From: Actinobacillus lignieresii
GTDB lineage: Bacteria > Pseudomonadota > Gammaproteobacteria > Enterobacterales > Pasteurellaceae
Assembly: GCF_900444945.1 (NCBI RefSeq)
Contig: NZ_UFRM01000001.1
Coordinates: 320,501 to 384,500 of the forward strand
Direction: 5' to 3'
DNA: 64,000 nucleotides
Shown one piece after another: positions 9,657-18,636 of the stretch; the first letter of the stretch is position 1; the number at the start of each line of letters is the position of its first letter. Position numbers and translations under genes: made by a program. Under the pieces are notes generated by a model, which was given only the letters and a program-made list of their open reading frames with translations, ran no database searches and was not told the origin of the DNA.

Positions 9657-11534
9657 ATGAGTACAAATCAAGAAACGAGAGGTTTTCAATCGGAAGTTAA
9701 ACAATTACTTCAATTAATGATCCATTCACTTTATTCAAACAAAGAAATTTTCTTACGTGAATTAATCTCCAATGTGTCCGATGCGGCGGATAAATTGCGT
9801 TTTAAAGCGCTTTCGAATCCTGCGTTATATGAAGGGGACGGCGAATTACGTGTACGAGTGAGCTTTGATGAAACTTTAGGTACATTAACGATCAGCGATA
9901 ACGGTATCGGAATGAATCGTGAGCAAGTGATCGATCACTTAGGTACGATTGCTAAATCAGGTACCAAAGAATTTTTAAATTCGTTAGGTACGGATCAAGC
10001 GAAAGACAGCCAATTAATCGGTCAATTCGGGGTTGGTTTTTATTCGGCATTTATTGTTGCGGACAAAGTGACAGTGAAAACTCGTGTAGCAGGCGAAACA
10101 CAAGCCGTACTTTGGGAATCTGCCGGTGAAGGCGATTACACGGTAGCGGATATTGAGAAATCGACACGCGGTACGGATGTCATTTTACATTTGCGTGAAG
10201 CAGAAAAAGAATTTTTAAGCGAATGGCGTTTACGTGAAATTATCGGTAAATATTCGGATCACATCGGCTTACCGGTTGAAATCCAAACCACCGAATACGA
10301 TGAAGAAGGCAAAGCAAGCGGTCAAAAATGGGAAAAAATTAACAAAGCGCAAGCACTTTGGACTCGCTCGAAAACCGAAATTTCAGACGAGGAATACCAA
10401 GAGTTTTATAAACATTTAAGCCACGATTATAATGACTCGCTCATTTGGGCACATAATAAAGTAGAGGGTAAACAAGACTATACCAGCTTGCTTTATGTAC
10501 CGGCGAAAGCACCATGGGATTTGTTCAATCGTGATCAAAAACACGGCTTAAAACTTTATGTACAGCGTGTATTTATTATGGACGATGCCGAAGTGTTTAT
10601 GCCGAATTACCTACGTTTTATGCGAGGTTTATTAGACACGAATGACTTGCCGCTCAACGTTTCACGTGAGATTTTACAAGAGAATAAAGTTACTGCTTCA
10701 CTACGTGCGGCATTAACTAAACGCGCATTGCAATTATTGGAAAAATTAGCGAAGGACGATCAAGCTAAATACCAAACCTTCTGGAATGAATTCGGTTTAG
10801 TGTTAAAAGAAGGTGTAGGCGAAGATTTTGCCAATAAACAACAAATTGCGTCATTATTCCGCTTTGCTTCAACCCAAACTGATTCTAGCGAGCAAACGGT
10901 AAGCTTGGCGGATTATGTTGGCAGAATGAAAGAAGGGCAGAAAGCAATTTATTTCTTAACTGCTGATAGCTATGTAGCAGCAAAAAATAGTCCGCACCTT
11001 GAACTGTTCAATAAGAAAGGCATTGAAGTGCTGTTATTATCTGATCGTATTGACGAATGGGTAGTAGGACATTTAACCGAATTTGACGGCAAACCGTTGC
11101 AAAGTATCACTAAATCGGATTTGGATTTAGGCGATCTTGCCGATAAGGAACAAGAAGAAAGCCAAAAAGCGCAACAAGCGGAATTCGGATCTTTCCTTGA
11201 GCGTGCGCAAAGCTATTTTGGTGAGCGTGTGAAAAAAGTGGTATTAACGCATCGCTTAACCGACACGCCGGCAGTGGTTTCTACCGACAATGATGAAATG
11301 ACGACACAGATGGCAAAACTGTTTGCCGCAATGGGTCAAAAAGCACCGGAAGTGAAATATACGTTTGAGCTAAATCCGGATCATCGTATGGTTAAGAAAA
11401 TAGCAGATCTTACTGATGAAACGGAATTCAATGACTGGATTGAATTATTGTTTGAACAAGCATTGCTTGCAGAACGTGGATCATTAGAAAACCCGGCAGC
11501 ATTTATCAAACGTATGAATAAATTGCTTGGTTAA
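9657..11534 (+). CDS. htpG: Molecular chaperone HtpG (Hsp90)
   Basis: ATP-dependent cytoplasmic chaperone of 625 residues, a GHKL ATPase that works with the DnaK system. The N-domain signatures are [23 protein letters not shown] and [12 protein letters not shown]. The middle domain contains [16 protein letters not shown] sequence (here [15 protein letters not shown]). A GAGGATAAA ribosome site precedes the ATG. It is a single-gene heat-shock unit. Its 3' terminator has been split by the insertion sequence that begins 30 bases after the stop. Confidence 0.97.
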   Translation: MSTNQETRGFQSEVKQLLQLMIHSLYSNKEIFLRELISNVSDAADKLRFKALSNPALYEGDGELRVRVSFDETLGTLTISDNGIGMNREQVIDHLGTIAKSGTKEFLNSLGTDQAKDSQLIGQFGVGFYSAFIVADKVTVKTRVAGETQAVLWESAGEGDYTVADIEKSTRGTDVILHLREAEKEFLSEWRLREIIGKYSDHIGLPVEIQTTEYDEEGKASGQKWEKINKAQALWTRSKTEISDEEYQEFYKHLSHDYNDSLIWAHNKVEGKQDYTSLLYVPAKAPWDLFNRDQKHGLKLYVQRVFIMDDAEVFMPNYLRFMRGLLDTNDLPLNVSREILQENKVTASLRAALTKRALQLLEKLAKDDQAKYQTFWNEFGLVLKEGVGEDFANKQQIASLFRFASTQTDSSEQTVSLADYVGRMKEGQKAIYFLTADSYVAAKNSPHLELFNKKGIEVLLLSDRIDEWVVGHLTEFDGKPLQSITKSDLDLGDLADKEQEESQKAQQAEFGSFLERAQSYFGERVKKVVLTHRLTDTPAVVSTDNDEMTTQMAKLFAAMGQKAPEVKYTFELNPDHRMVKKIADLTDETEFNDWIELLFEQALLAERGSLENPAAFIKRMNKLLG

Positions 11535-11547
11535 CAAATAAAAGAAG

Positions 11548-11563
11548 AAAAAAGCTATCGAAA
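11548..11563 (+). terminator. Left half of the interrupted htpG terminator
   Basis: AAAAAAGCTATC followed by G and AAA. The complementary half GATAGCTTTTTT lies at 12986-12997, on the far side of the insertion sequence. Removing the element and one copy of AAA restores a 12-bp stem with a GAAA loop and a T tract. Confidence 0.85.
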
Positions 11564-11620
11564 TGATCTGCCCCCCAAAAGTTGGACTAAACCTCCAACG
11601 GATTAAGGTGCAGATTTTTT

Positions 11621-12130
11621 ATGACTAAATATAACTCGCTATTCAAACAACAAGTCATCGAGTTTTATCTTCAAAATGACAAAAACCGTTTATTCACTCA
11701 ACGACATTTTCAATTATCCAAGAAAACCTTAACTCGATGGATTGCTCAATTTAATCATAACGGAATCAATGGGCTAACGGTGATAGGTAAGAAGCGAAAA
11801 TATTCCCCCGAATTCAAATTAACCGTCATACAAGCGGTCAAAAAAGGGCAATTTTCTGCGGAAAGCGCCTCCCTTCATTTTGGTATTGCTAATTCAGGTT
11901 CGATTAGCCAATGGTTGCACATCTTTGAAGAACAAGGTATAAACGGCTTATTACCCAAACCAAAAGGTCGTCCGACAATGAAACCGAAATACCCGAAAAT
12001 GCCTCCTCCACCTAAAACTGAAGAAGAACGCTTACGTTATCGTATTTTAGAGCTGGAAGCGGAGGTAGCTTACCTAAAAAAGCTGCGGGAGTTCAACCAA
12101 CAAAAAATGCGGCAAAAGCAGCCATCGTAA
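11621..12130 (+). CDS. IS3-family transposase OrfA
   Basis: A 169-residue DNA-binding subunit. It contains two helix-turn-helix modules (about residues 5-55 and 60-110, the second with YSPEFKLTVIQAV) and a C-terminal coiled-coil/leucine-zipper region (ERLRYRILELEAEVAYLKKL). The slippery heptamer A-AAA-AAG at 12076-12082 is in phase for -1 slippage into orfB, as in IS150-type elements. OrfA itself is intact. Confidence 0.93.
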   Translation: MTKYNSLFKQQVIEFYLQNDKNRLFTQRHFQLSKKTLTRWIAQFNHNGINGLTVIGKKRKYSPEFKLTVIQAVKKGQFSAESASLHFGIANSGSISQWLHIFEEQGINGLLPKPKGRPTMKPKYPKMPPPPKTEEERLRYRILELEAEVAYLKKLREFNQQKMRQKQPS

Positions 12131-12954
12131 AAACGTTGCGAGTGGATTTTCCCTTAGAAATCCTCCTCCCTTTGACGGGTTTAAAACGTAGTACGTTCTT
12201 TTATCACTTACCGCCTAAAATCGATAAAAATGCAGTGATGAGGCAGAAAGTGATTGAGATTTATTAGGATAATGATGGCAATTATGGCTATCGTCGTATT
12301 ACGTTAAAGTTACGTGATTTTTTTGGTGCGATTAACCATAAGCGTATTCAAAGGATAATGCAACAGCTTGATTTAAAAGGGAAATGTAAGCAGAGGAAAT
12401 ATCGTTCTTATCAAGGTGAAGTGGGTAAAATTGCCGAGAATGTATTGCAACAGGATTTTCACGCAGACTCGCCAAATGAAAAGCTCGTAACGGATATCAC
12501 TGAGTTTAAATGTGCGGAAGGCAAGCTCTATTTATCCCCCATTAAAGACTTATTTAATAGTGAAATTCTTGCTTATGATTTAGCAAGAAGCCCTAACTTT
12601 GAGCAAGTGATGCGGATGCTAAAGCAAGCGGTCGCAAAACTGCCTAAGGACGCTAAACCGATTTTACATTCCGACCAAGGCTGGCAATACCAGATGGCAG
12701 ACTATCAAGAAATGCTGAGAAAACATCATATTAAACAAAGTATGTCGAGAAAAGGGAATTGTTTGGATAATGGGGCAATGGAAAGTTTTTTTGGGCGATT
12801 GAAAACGGAATGTTACTTTGGTAAGCGATTTGACACTTTCGAACAACTTGAGAAAGTGATTCACGAGTACATTCATTATTACAACAATGAGCGTATTCAA
12901 GTGAAATTAAAAGGACTGAGCCCTGTACAATACAGAACTCAGTCCTTAAATTAA
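12083..12954 (+). pseudogene. IS3-family transposase OrfB, nonsense-mutated
   Basis: Catalytic integrase-like part of the transposase, read in the -1 frame after the slip site at 12076-12082. The DDE residues are present: TDITEF (D), LHSDQGWQY (D) and AMESFFGRLK (E). A TAG at 12265-12267 interrupts the otherwise conserved IY-x-DN-GNYGYRRIT segment; a single CAG-to-TAG change (Gln) would explain it. The reading frame is open from 12358 to the TAA at 12952, and an internal ATG at 12358 would give only the C-terminal 198 residues. It is probably inactive unless the stop is suppressed. Confidence 0.88.
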
Positions 12955-12985
12955 AATAGTCTAACTTTTTGGGGGCAGATCAAAA

Positions 12986-12997
12986 GATAGCTTTTTT
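12986..12997 (+). terminator. Right half of the interrupted htpG terminator
   Basis: GATAGCTTTTTT, the complement of the arm at 11548-11559. It is now stranded downstream of the insertion sequence, right after the second AAA target copy (12983-12985). Confidence 0.85.
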
Positions 12998-13043
12998 GTT
13001 TTGTTAAGCGGTCAAATTTGCGGATTTCTTTGCAAAAGATTAA

Positions 13044-13068
13044 AAAGGCGAGAAATGTTCTCGCCTTT
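13044..13068 (-). terminator. tkt terminator
   Basis: AAAGGCGAGAA-ATG-TTCTCGCCTTT, a perfect 11-bp stem, followed on the minus strand by a TTTTT tract. It lies just after the tkt stop codon. Confidence 0.88.
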
Positions 13069-13089
13069 ATCTTTAATCAATCATTGAAA

Positions 13090-15096
13090 TTATAAGATTT
13101 CTTTCGCTTTCGCTACGACGTTTTCCACCGTAAAGCCGAACAGTTTGAATAATTGATCCGCAGGTGCAGACTCACCAAAGCTATTCATACCCACGATACG
13201 GCCTTCAAAGCCGACGTATTTGTACCAGAAATCAGATAATTGCGCTTCGATAGCGACACGTTTGGTTACTGAACGTGGTAACACAGATTCACGATACGCT
13301 TCGTCTTGTTTATCAAACACGTTTGTGCTTGGCATTGAAACAACGCGTACTTTCGTACCTTCCGCATCTAATACTTCAGCCGCTTTCATCGCTAAATCCA
13401 CTTCTGAGCCGGTTGCGATGAGGATTAAATCCGGACAACCGCCTTTTTCGCAACATTCACGTAAGATATAACCGCCGCGAGCAACGTTCGCTAATTGTTC
13501 AGGCGTACGAGTTTGTTGAGCAAGGTTTTGGCGAGTAAAGATTAACGCACTTGGGCCGTCTTTACGTTCAACCGCCGCTTTCCACGCTACAGCCGATTCC
13601 ACTTGGTCTGCCGGACGCCATGTTTCTAAGTTCGGAATAAAGCGTAATGAGGCAGTTTGTTCTACCGGTTGGTGAGTCGGACCGTCTTCGCCTAAACCGA
13701 TAGAATCGTGCGTATAAACGAATAATGAACGTTGTTTCATTAATGCCGCCATGCGCACCGCATTGTGAGCGTATTCATAGAACATTAAGAATGTCGCACC
13801 GTAAGGAATAAAGCCACCGTGTAATGCAATACCGTTCATAATTGCAGACATACCGAATTCACGTACACCGTAGTTGATGTAGTTACCGTCCACATTGTGA
13901 TCCGCACGGATTGGTTTTGAACCGGACCATAAGGTTAAGTTAGAACTTGCTAAGTCTGCGGAACCGCCTAAGAATTCCGGTAAGATATGCGCATAGGCTT
14001 CAATCGCATTTTGTGATGCTTTACGGCTTGCGATTGCCGCCGGATTCGCTTGTAATTTTTCGATAAACGCTTTGCTTTCCGCTTCCCAGTTTGCCGGTAA
14101 ATCGCCTGCCATACGACGTTTAAATTCCGCCGCTAATTCAGGATACGCCGCTTCATAAGCCGCAAATTTAGCATTCCATTCTTTTTCTACAACCGCACCT
14201 TGCGCTTTGGCATCCCATTCCGCATAGATTTCAGCCGGAATTTCAAACGGCGCATATTCCCAGTTGAGTGCTTTACGGGTTAATGCGATTTCATCATTAC
14301 CTAACGGCGCACCGTGGCAGTCATGCGATGCCGATTTATTTGGCGAACCGTAACCGATAATGGTTTTACAGATAATTAATGTCGGACGCTCGGTCTCCGC
14401 TTTTGCATTTTCAATGGCAAATTTGATTTGTTCCGCATCGTGACCGTCCACGTTACGGATAACTTGCCAACCGTATGCTTCAAAGCGTTGTGCGGTATCG
14501 TCAGAGAACCAACCGTCCACATGACCGTCGATTGAAATGTTATTATCATCATAGAAAGCGATTAATTTACCTAAGCCTAAAGTACCGGCTAATGAACAGG
14601 CTTCGTGTGAAATACCTTCCATTAAGCAGCCGTCACCTAAAAATGCGTAAGTATAGTGATCAACGATTTTATGACCTTCACGGTTAAATTGTCCGGCTAA
14701 GGTTTTTTCCGCAATCGCCATACCGACCGCATTGGTAATACCTTGGCCTAACGGACCGGTTGTGGTTTCAACACCCGGTGCGTAACCGTATTCCGGATGG
14801 CCCGGTGTTTTAGAATGTAATTGACGGAATTGTTTTAAATCTTCAATTGAAAGATCATAGCCCGTTAAGTGTAATAAGCTATAAATTAACATTGAACCAT
14901 GGCCGTTTGAAAGTACGAAACGGTCGCGATCAGCCCACTTAGGATTGGTTGGGTTATGTTTTAAAAAGTCGCGCCATAATACCTCTGCGATATCCGCCAT
15001 ACCCATTGGGGCACCCGGGTGACCGGAATTAGCTTTTTGTACCGCATCCATACTTAGAAAGCGAATTGCATTCGCTAATACTTTACGTTCTGCCAT
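13090..15096 (-). CDS. tkt: Transketolase
   Basis: Thiamine-diphosphate enzyme of the non-oxidative pentose phosphate pathway. It moves two-carbon units between sugar phosphates. The protein is 668 residues from the ATG at 15094-15096, which has AGGAG six bases upstream; an in-frame TTG six codons earlier is less likely. Motifs are [13 protein letters not shown] near the N-terminus, the ThDP/Mg motif [13 protein letters not shown], and the pyrimidine-domain stretch [17 protein letters not shown]. It is a single-gene unit divergent from rpmE, with a CRP site in the shared intergenic region. Confidence 0.97.
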   Translation of the reverse strand: MAERKVLANAIRFLSMDAVQKANSGHPGAPMGMADIAEVLWRDFLKHNPTNPKWADRDRFVLSNGHGSMLIYSLLHLTGYDLSIEDLKQFRQLHSKTPGHPEYGYAPGVETTTGPLGQGITNAVGMAIAEKTLAGQFNREGHKIVDHYTYAFLGDGCLMEGISHEACSLAGTLGLGKLIAFYDDNNISIDGHVDGWFSDDTAQRFEAYGWQVIRNVDGHDAEQIKFAIENAKAETERPTLIICKTIIGYGSPNKSASHDCHGAPLGNDEIALTRKALNWEYAPFEIPAEIYAEWDAKAQGAVVEKEWNAKFAAYEAAYPELAAEFKRRMAGDLPANWEAESKAFIEKLQANPAAIASRKASQNAIEAYAHILPEFLGGSADLASSNLTLWSGSKPIRADHNVDGNYINYGVREFGMSAIMNGIALHGGFIPYGATFLMFYEYAHNAVRMAALMKQRSLFVYTHDSIGLGEDGPTHQPVEQTASLRFIPNLETWRPADQVESAVAWKAAVERKDGPSALIFTRQNLAQQTRTPEQLANVARGGYILRECCEKGGCPDLILIATGSEVDLAMKAAEVLDAEGTKVRVVSMPSTNVFDKQDEAYRESVLPRSVTKRVAIEAQLSDFWYKYVGFEGRIVGMNSFGESAPADQLFKLFGFTVENVVAKAKEIL

Positions 15097-15357
15097 GTGT
15101 TTACTCCTAGACAAGAAAATGACAAATACTCTAATAAACTAGATTAGTTGATAAATGGATTCTACACTATTTTTGAAGTAATACTCAAAAAATCTCGAGT
15201 AAAAATTGTGATCTTCTTCACAAAAAAGATGAGAAAACTTTGATGTTAAATGATTGTTTTTGATTAAATAAAAGTGGTGTGGATATTTTGTGGAAAATAA
15301 TATGAACGGCATAGATTAATTATTGATCTTTGTTGCCAAATGCCGTAGAATACGCAC
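15097..15357. promoter_or_regulatory. tkt/rpmE divergent intergenic region with CRP site
   Basis: No gene is visible here. TGTGA-TCTTCT-TCACA at 15207-15222 is a perfect CRP core about 110 bases upstream of tkt. A promoter for rpmE is seen as TTGATC (15323-15328), a 17-bp spacer and TAGAAT (15346-15351). The remainder is AT-rich without further recognisable signals. Confidence 0.65.
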
Positions 15358-15475
15358 TCTTTTTTGGCGTCGAGTAAATGCTCGGCATATGATTTATTCA
15401 CATATGGTACTTATCAGCGGATATACGAAAGTATAACAAGATAAGTGGCGATATGGCTTCATTAGAGGTTTTCCA
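15358..15475 (+). promoter_or_regulatory. Structured 5' leader of rpmE (candidate L31 autoregulatory RNA)
   Basis: About 118 bases lie between the predicted transcription start and the rpmE ATG. They contain a nested hairpin: CTTATC (15410-15415) pairs with GATAAG (15440-15445) around an asymmetric internal loop and an inner stem, TATAC-GAAA-GTATA, with a GNRA tetraloop (15422-15435). Smaller hairpins (GAG-TAAAT-GCTC, and a CATATG pair) precede it. Gammaproteobacterial L31 leaders are known as a family, and this structure is a plausible member, but I could not align it. Confidence 0.5.
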
Positions 15476-15688
15476 ATGAAACAAGGTATTCACCCAGAAT
15501 ATACAGAAATTACTGCAACATGTTCATGCGGTAACGTAATTAAAACTCGCTCAACAGTGGGTAAAAACTTAAATCTTGATGTGTGCGGCAACTGCCACCC
15601 ATTCTATACTGGTAAACAACGTGTTGTTGATACTGGTGGTCGTGTAGAACGTTTCAACAAACGTTTCTCAATCCCAAGCACAAAATAA
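15476..15688 (+). CDS. rpmE: 50S ribosomal protein L31 (zinc-binding type)
   Basis: Large-subunit protein of 70 residues, at the central protuberance. It begins [20 protein letters not shown] and carries the four cysteines of the C+ form: CSC near residues 16-18 and CGNC near 37-40. It is the zinc-containing paralogue rather than the zinc-free YkgM type. Single gene, with a structured leader upstream and a strong terminator downstream. Confidence 0.97.
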
Positions 15689-15704
15689 TTTCCGAATTAT
15701 TAAT

Positions 15705-15728
15705 AAAACCCCGCCAATGCGGGGTTTT
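15705..15728 (+). terminator. rpmE terminator
   Basis: AAAACCCCGC-CAAT-GCGGGGTTTT, a perfect 10-bp stem continued by GTTGTTTT. Confidence 0.93.
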
Positions 15729-15749
15729 GTTGTTTTAAATGTCCTGGAT

Positions 15750-16811
15750 TCAAGCGGTCTGATTTTTAAGCTTTTTTGCAAGTTGCTGATTTAACCATTT
15801 ACTTGCGTCTAGCAAATTAAATCCCTTGGTTTCATTATTATCATTCGTGACTTTCGTTGTAACAACCATAAAAGAATCAACTTGTGGTTTTGGTCTCGGA
15901 TGCCAGCGAGCTAAGTTCGTTAAGTGATTGGCATAGAATGATAATAATGGCTTGCCATAAGCGCAAGCCATGTGAACACCACCGCCATCTACGGCAACCA
16001 CTATATCTGAAGCATTGACCAATGCGCAATAATTTAAGGTATTTGTTTGCGGGGAGATTTCCACAGGTACTTTTGTGGCGTTGTTTAGTGCTTGAAGATA
16101 CTGTTCGCTTGATTTGGTATAAGTGAGTAAAAAAGCAATCTTATCCAAATATTTAGGATCAATATTATTTAATAGGCTTGCTAACTCAATAGCCGGAACC
16201 TCTCGCATACTTCCTTGCGGATTTAATAGCACTCTAATTTTGTCTGTGTTATGCCAATAGGTATCAGCAAGTTCTCTGTATTCGGATGATACCGCTAAAG
16301 TATAATCATTAGGCTCTCTGATGAGATATGGAGCTAGTACAGAATGATGTAAGTAATCTGCAATATGTGTATTATTCGGAATTAGCGTAGTAAAGTCATA
16401 GTTTTTTACGGTTTCTAATGAATAATGTTTTTTCTTATCCTTACCAAAATTAATAAGAATTTTAGGGTTGAGTAACGAATCTAAAATAATTGATTTAGAG
16501 GTAAAGGTAGGCTGAAAATCGAGGTATAAATCCCATTTGCCTCGTTGTATTAAATAATTCAGTGGGCGTTCATCAATTAATTGATCAACAGAATCAGCTT
16601 GTGCAAAGAGTTGCTTATTACGCTCCGTAACCAATACGGCTGTTTTTACGTTAGGAAAGGCTTGCTTGATTTGCGCTAAATGGGCAATGTGTACAATAGC
16701 ATCACCAATGGCATCTCCGATTGGTTTCAGTAGTACACTTTCAATCTCGTTTAATTTCGTTTCATTCGATGCAACTCGTTTGCCAAATAGCGATATGATC
16801 AATTTCTTCAT
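15750..16811 (-). CDS. Glycosyltransferase family 9 protein (LPS heptosyltransferase-like)
   Basis: A 353-residue GT-B fold protein of the ADP-heptose:LPS transferase family. It has an N-terminal VLLKPIGDAIGDAIVHI segment (the family's ILLI-x-GDVV motif) and a C-terminal donor-site stretch VAVDGGGVHMACAYGKPLLSFY. The likely role is adding a sugar to the lipooligosaccharide core at the inner membrane's cytoplasmic face; acceptor and donor are not determined. It is divergent from a GT25 and a second GT9 gene, forming a small surface-glycan locus. The last codons (Gln-Thr-Ala-stop) are encoded by a minus-strand uptake sequence, which suggests the C-terminus was extended or replaced by it. Confidence 0.8.
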   Translation of the reverse strand: MKKLIISLFGKRVASNETKLNEIESVLLKPIGDAIGDAIVHIAHLAQIKQAFPNVKTAVLVTERNKQLFAQADSVDQLIDERPLNYLIQRGKWDLYLDFQPTFTSKSIILDSLLNPKILINFGKDKKKHYSLETVKNYDFTTLIPNNTHIADYLHHSVLAPYLIREPNDYTLAVSSEYRELADTYWHNTDKIRVLLNPQGSMREVPAIELASLLNNIDPKYLDKIAFLLTYTKSSEQYLQALNNATKVPVEISPQTNTLNYCALVNASDIVVAVDGGGVHMACAYGKPLLSFYANHLTNLARWHPRPKPQVDSFMVVTTKVTNDNNETKGFNLLDASKWLNQQLAKKLKNQTA

Positions 16812-16919
16812 TCGTCAATTTCTCCTTTATATGACGAATATAACATATTTCAAAGCTTGAATAATTAGCTTTTTTCCGTAAAATCCATGCGCACATTAAT
16901 GGATGTATAAGAGAACTCT

Positions 16920-17603
16920 ATGATAGATGATAAAATGCCTATTCCGCCTATTTTTGTTATTAGCTTAGCTAATTCTGTTAGGCGTAAAATAATTTCTGCT
17001 CGACTTAACAGTTTAGGATTAGCGTTTGAGTTTATTGATGCAGTAAATGGGCGAGATTTAACAGAAGAACAACTTTCTCAAGTTGATTATGATTTTTACC
17101 CTCAGCGTTTTGGAGGGAAACATAGACTGAAGCTGGGTGAAATTGGTTGTGCGATGAGTCATATTAGGGCTTATCAGCACCTTGTGGATAATAATATTAA
17201 AGAAGCAATCATTTTAGAAGATGATGCGATAGTTTCTCACTATTTCAGACGTATTGTTGCAGATGTATTACGTAAAGTACCAAGTAGAAAACAGATTATA
17301 TTTTTTGACCACGGAAAAGCCAAATATTGGCCGATAACACGCCCACTTAAAGAAAGTTATAAATTAGTACGTTATCGCTACCCGTCAAAAAATTCTAAAC
17401 GCATTATTATGATTGCCACAGGATATTATTTAACATTAGAGGGGGCGAAACTATTACTTAATCATGCTTATCCCCTACGAATGCCAGCTGATTTTTTAAC
17501 CGGTGCAATTCAAATGACAGGAATTAAAGCGTATGGCGTTGAGCCTCCTTGTATTTTTATTAGTCCCGGCTCGGAAATCGATGAAATAGAAAAGCGTGGT
17601 TAG
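16920..17603 (+). CDS. Glycosyltransferase family 25 (LPS/LOS biosynthesis)
   Basis: A 227-residue protein resembling Lex2B/LpsA/LgtB-type LOS transferases. Features are the N-terminal PIFVISLANSVRRK (family V-I-N-L-x-x-x-x-R-R), the conserved GEIGCAMSHIRAYQHLVD, and the acidic IILEDDAIVS nucleotide-sugar/metal motif. It probably adds a galactose or glucose to the lipooligosaccharide. Its stop codon is one base before the ATG of the next gene, so the two are translationally linked. Base use looks more AT-rich than in flanking housekeeping genes, which is common for surface-glycan genes. Confidence 0.85.
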   Translation: MIDDKMPIPPIFVISLANSVRRKIISARLNSLGLAFEFIDAVNGRDLTEEQLSQVDYDFYPQRFGGKHRLKLGEIGCAMSHIRAYQHLVDNNIKEAIILEDDAIVSHYFRRIVADVLRKVPSRKQIIFFDHGKAKYWPITRPLKESYKLVRYRYPSKNSKRIIMIATGYYLTLEGAKLLLNHAYPLRMPADFLTGAIQMTGIKAYGVEPPCIFISPGSEIDEIEKRG

Positions 17604-17604
17604 T

Positions 17605-18636
17605 ATGACACTAAAACAACAGCTTCGAAGCACTAGAATTAAATTAGGCAAGTTTTTTCTAGATAAAAAGAGTGTAACGAATACTTTAGACGGTTTACCT
17701 AAAAAAATCCTATTTCTCCGTCAAGATGGAAAAATTGGTGATTATATCGTCAGTTCATTTGTGTTTCGAGAAATAAAAAAGCAATCTCCCGAAACGCATA
17801 TAGGGGTGGTTTGTTCTCGTAATAATGCTTATTTATTTGAGCACAGTCCTTATATTGACCAATTGTATTTTGTACGCACCAAAAATATTGGTGATTATTT
17901 AGCTTGCGGTAAGCAACTGGCAAAAGAACAATATGATGTCGTTATTGACCCGACTGTAACGCTACGTAATCGAGATTTACTTTTCTTACGTACGATGAAT
18001 GCGAAAGCTTATATCGGATATGACAAATCGGACTATAAGATTTTTACTGCGAGCGTACAGAATGAGCGACAACATTTCGCTCAAATATATAAACAGGCAC
18101 TGGAACTTGCCGGTTTTACAGATATTGATACGCAATATGATGTGCCGAAAGATGAAAACAGTGCGAGAGCGATAAAAAACTATTTATCGGAAAACCGGAT
18201 TAGACACTTTATTGCTCTAAATTTATTTGGAGCAGGATCGGCGCGACGTTTTTGCGACGAGAAAGTAACGGAGTTACTCACATATTTAAATAAGATAAGT
18301 GTGAAGCCAATTCTATTACTCACATTTCCGGAGGTTACACCAAAGTTAAAGCAAATCGCTAGTCGGTTTGAGAATGTCTTTGTATACGAAAATACGCAAA
18401 CCGTATTTGATACGATTGAGCTTATTCGTCATTCGGACGTATTGATTTCGCCGGATACTTCAACGGTGCATATTGCTTCAGGCTTATCCAAGAATATCAT
18501 TGGATTTTATAGCTCGGATGAGCAGAATTTTATTCACTGGCATCCGAATAATAAGGCGGAAACCCATATTCTACGCTTTAAGCAGAGTGTGAATGATCTT
18601 GATTTTAATCAGATACAACCGGAATGGTTAAACTAA
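17605..18636 (+). CDS. Glycosyltransferase family 9 protein (heptosyltransferase-like)
   Basis: Second GT9 protein of the locus, 343 residues. The N-terminus KKILFLRQDGKIGDYIVSSFVF and the C-terminal DVLISPDTSTVHIASGLSKNIIGFYSS are the conserved acceptor- and donor-side motifs. I chose the ATG at 17605, which follows the upstream stop by one base; an overlapping GTG three codons earlier is possible. Its sequence differs clearly from the divergent GT9 gene at 15750, so it is not a recent duplicate. The exact sugar and acceptor are unknown. Confidence 0.82.
   Translation: MTLKQQLRSTRIKLGKFFLDKKSVTNTLDGLPKKILFLRQDGKIGDYIVSSFVFREIKKQSPETHIGVVCSRNNAYLFEHSPYIDQLYFVRTKNIGDYLACGKQLAKEQYDVVIDPTVTLRNRDLLFLRTMNAKAYIGYDKSDYKIFTASVQNERQHFAQIYKQALELAGFTDIDTQYDVPKDENSARAIKNYLSENRIRHFIALNLFGAGSARRFCDEKVTELLTYLNKISVKPILLLTFPEVTPKLKQIASRFENVFVYENTQTVFDTIELIRHSDVLISPDTSTVHIASGLSKNIIGFYSSDEQNFIHWHPNNKAETHILRFKQSVNDLDFNQIQPEWLN

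Larger units (their letters stand above)
11564..12982 (+). mobile_element. IS3-family (IS150-like) insertion sequence
   Basis: A 1,419-bp element. The terminal inverted repeats are 26 bp with two mismatches: 11564-11589 and 12957-12982, outer end TGATCTGCCCCC. A 3-bp AAA flanks each end as a likely target duplication, normal for IS3. It carries orfA and a -1 frame orfB with a DDE domain. orfB has an in-frame TAG at 12265, so this copy probably cannot make full transposase. It sits inside the loop of the htpG terminator. Confidence 0.95.
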
